Source: Euleptes europaea (lineage: Eukaryota > Chordata > Lepidosauria > Squamata > Sphaerodactylidae). From it: DNA of 64,000 bases. Position 1 is the first letter of the stretch, and every line of letters starts with the position of its first letter. The DNA lies in the NCBI RefSeq assembly GCF_029931775.1, contig NC_079312.1, positions 11,477,821 to 11,541,820 on the forward strand. The letters are read 5' to 3'. Of this stretch, positions 61,354 through 64,000 are shown one piece after another. The position numbers and the translations under genes were made by a program. The notes under the pieces are model-generated. The model had not been told where the DNA came from. It made no database searches and saw only the letters and a list, made by a program, of their open reading frames with translations.

Positions 61354-64000
61354 ATGCCACCCCGAGCTCGAGGGAGACCTCAACGCAGAGGCACCGCGGC
61401 CACCCGCAGCGCAGCGCCGAGACGACCCACACCCTCTGCACTTCACATTGAGGAATCAGCTAATCTGTCTGTATCAAGTGACCCCGCAGGGTCCCGGATT
61501 ACAAGTGCCCCAATGGGGGACAACTCTCCTTCTTCTGACGAGGATAATCAATGGAATTCTCCAGCTTTAAATCTGGACACCCCTCTAGACCTGTCAAAAA
61601 ACAGATACGGTCTGTGGTGAGTGGAGCGTCTCCACAGACCCCTGCAGAATCTCCTGCTGAACCCAAAGCTCCCGTCAAGGTGAGTGAAGTGGAAACAACC
61701 GTTTATGTGGATGCAGTGTTACAACACTACAAAGGGGGTCCCCAATTACCTGTCAAGGCACTTATAGACTCTGGCTGCGGTCGCACTTTAATTAGTGAGG
61801 CCACGTTTGCAGCCCTCAAAGTCAAATCTGAGGCTTTGCCAGCCCCCGTCCAATTCGCCCAGATGGACGGGAGCCATTTTAAAGGGGAACAAATAGACTT
61901 TACCATAGCCCCCATCCGATTTGAAGTTGTCCTGGGGATTAACTGGCTCAAAGGTCATAGTCCCTACATAGACTGGGAAACGGACACTATTACCTTTGCC
62001 AACCCCAAGTGCGACCAGCACCGACACGAAGTTGCGGTGGTGCCTCCACCCGCTCCGGCATTAACCTCTGACGCCTCTTTAACAAGTTCTCTACCCGAGA
62101 CATATAGAGAATTTGCTGACGTCTTTGACATCAGGGAATGCAATACTTTACCCCCCCCCCACCGTACCACTGACTGTGAAATTGAGGTGGTAAAAGACTG
62201 CACACTAACTAAGAGCAAGATTTACCCCATGAGCGCTTCCGAACGCGCTGTTTTACGTGACTTTTTGGATAAAAATCTTGCTCGAGGGTTCATTCAACCA
62301 TCGAATGCTCCCAATTCCGCCCCTGCGTTCTTTGTCCGGAAAAAGGAGGGGGACCTACGTTTATGCATTGATTTCCGAAAGCTCAACGCCATTACCCAAG
62401 CCAACGCCTACCCCATACCGTTAATTTCAGACATTTTGGGACAATTGCAGGAGGGCCGCATTTCCTCCAAATTAGACTTGGTGGAGGCTTATTATCGAGT
62501 CCGTATCCGTGAGGGAGACGAATCCCTCACTGCCTTCTCTAGCTGTTTTGGAATGTATGAATTTCTGGTGATGCCGTTCGGGTTAAAAGGGGCCCCAGGG
62601 GTCTTCATGCAACTTATTAATGAAATCCTTCACGATTTGCTGTACCGCGGCGTGGTGGTTTATTTGGATGATATCCTTATTTATTCTAAGACCATGGAAG
62701 AGCACGTTGCTCTGGTCAAAGTTTTGCAACGTCTACGCAACCACCAACTCTATGCTAAACTGTCTAAATGCGAATTTCACCAGAAGAAAATAACCTTCTT
62801 GGGATACATAATCTCACATCGGGGCCTTAGCATGGACCCTGCTAAGGTCCAAGCGGTGCTTGACTGGACTCCACCCTCCACCCGCAAACAGGTGCAACAA
62901 TTCCTAGGCTTTGCCAATTTTTACCGTGGTTTCATCCCCAACTTCGCTCAGGTGGCACTGCCAATTACTGACCTCCTCAAAACAAAGGGTAAAGGGATTT
63001 CTGCAACGTTGCCCTCTGCCAAAATACTCTGGACTGACCAATGCCAATCAGCCTTTATAGCCCTCAAACGACTTTTTACTTCTGAACCAGTACTGCAGGA
63101 CCCGGATCCGAACCGAATGTTTATTGTACAGGTCGATGCGTCTGACGTAGCCATGGGGGGGGGCCTTCTCCAGCGAGGACCGGACGGTCTCCTTCACCCC
63201 TGTGCCTACTTCTCAAAAAAGTTTGCGCATTCTCAACTGAACTGGCCCATTTGGGAGAAAAAGGCTTCGGCCGTCCATCATGCCCTTACTCTATGAGACA
63301 ATTCCTGGAAGGATCCGGGGTCCCCTTTGAAGTTTGGACTGATCACAAAAATCTAGCTAACGGGGACCCACAAATTGTCCGCAAAACAACAGCGTTGGGC
63401 GGACTTCTTTGCTCAATTTCGTTTTGTCCTTAAACATGTGCCTGGAAAGCAAAACGTACTTGCTGATGCCCTCTCCAGATTGCCTCAATACCCAAAAAAA
63501 CTCGAGCGACCGACAGACTCTTTGTTCACCCCGGCGCACCGAAGTGCCCTACCCGGACTAGCCATGCAAACCCGGTCCCAAACTCGACCTCAGCCTGCAC
63601 CCCATACAGGAGCCGACAGGATACTCAGCCCTGATCAGCCGGCTCCCCCACCGGCACCCCTTGCACCGCCTGTACCCGATCCTCTGCAGCAACTGATTCC
63701 CCCCCCCCTGGCTCCTAAGGCACCTTTGTCTGCGAAAGGAGGGGGGATGACCCTTTCCAACACCTTCCTGGACTCCCTGTGTGTTCAGTGCTTAGCCGAA
63801 AGCACTGCCCAGACCCTGCCCCGAGGGGTACTTGAGCAAGGTGGGTGTTGGTATAAAGACTCGAAACTATACGTGCCTAAGATACTTCGCAGGGAAGTCC
63901 TACAGTTAGCCCATGGAGCTAAAACCGCGGGACATTTTGGGTTCCTGAAAACCCTTCACTTATTGCGCAGACAATTTTGGTGGGGGGGGATGCGTTCTGA
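61354..64000 (+). mobile_element. Ty3/Gypsy LTR-type retroelement fossil, running off the window
   Basis: A Metaviridae (Ty3/Gypsy) pol region on the plus strand, broken by a few lesions. Parts in order: a short proline/arginine-rich gag-like start (MPPRARGRPQRRG); an aspartic protease with ALIDSGCGRTLI (about 61.77 kb); a reverse transcriptase with VVYLDDILIYSK (about 62.66 kb); an RNase H (VQVDASDVAMGGG, about 63.13 kb); and the start of an integrase (63.8 kb to the edge). No LTR lies inside the window on the left side, so age cannot be judged from LTR divergence. The 5' boundary against the DIRS element is uncertain between about 61.26 and 61.35 kb. Confidence 0.9.

Noticed and set aside
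60986-61570. Plus-strand 194-residue frame spanning the DIRS/Gypsy junction
   Set aside because: It is the complement of the DIRS gag-like region joined by chance to Gypsy sequence.

Overview
The window is vertebrate nuclear DNA, most probably from a squamate reptile (lizard, possibly a gecko; inference). The evidence is a tRNA-derived Sauria-type SINE, a 5S-rRNA-derived SINE, CR1 3' ends, many small hAT elements, L1 of a lizard-like type, and tandem SCAN-KRAB-C2H2 zinc-finger genes. No bacterial-type genes, CRISPR arrays or functional RNA genes were seen.

The core is a head-to-tail array of one gene, all copies on the minus strand. Unit 1 spans about 0.9-23.3 kb, unit 2 about 23.3-36.2 kb, unit 3 about 36.2-50.0 kb, and unit 4 (about 50.0-57.1 kb) keeps only two degraded fingers. 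Each full unit reads, 5' to 3' on the minus strand: a CpG-rich promoter with an NRF1-type motif and a 5' exon with a good splice donor; a long intron 1; a SCAN exon; a 115-bp exon; a 71-bp exon; a 127-bp KRAB-A exon; and one large finger exon. Splice phases close exactly in all three copies. Copy 1 predicts about 1122 residues with about 27 finger units. Copy 3 predicts about 935 residues with about 21. Copy 2 has a 4-bp deletion early in its last exon and predicts a 323-residue SCAN-KRAB protein without fingers. Copies 2 and 3 are closest to each other.

Transposons landing in some units and not others give a relative history. A 5.9-kb L1 sits in intron 1 of copy 1 with an 18-bp target duplication, and both paralogues keep the empty site. 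A hAT element at 22.6-23.0 kb has its empty site in unit 3. A GC-rich foldback of about 0.5 kb lies in the same intron of all three genes. Two SINE-like insertions (50.0 and 56.5 kb) are almost perfect palindromes flanked by 12-bp target duplications.

The most unusual object is a 705-bp hAT-type element at 175-879 with an intact 8-bp target duplication. It carries a 78-bp open exon starting [18 protein letters not shown] and ending at a consensus splice donor. This matches the first coding exon of a phosphorylase-kinase alpha subunit gene (PHKA1/PHKA2). A second copy at 57.2-57.9 kb carries the same exon with only three substitutions. The mobile element therefore appears to have captured a host first exon and spread it.

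The right end (57.2-64 kb) is a pile of elements: the second PHKA-bearing hAT copy with an L1 tail inside it, a broken DIRS-type element on the minus strand, and a broken Ty3/Gypsy element running off the window.
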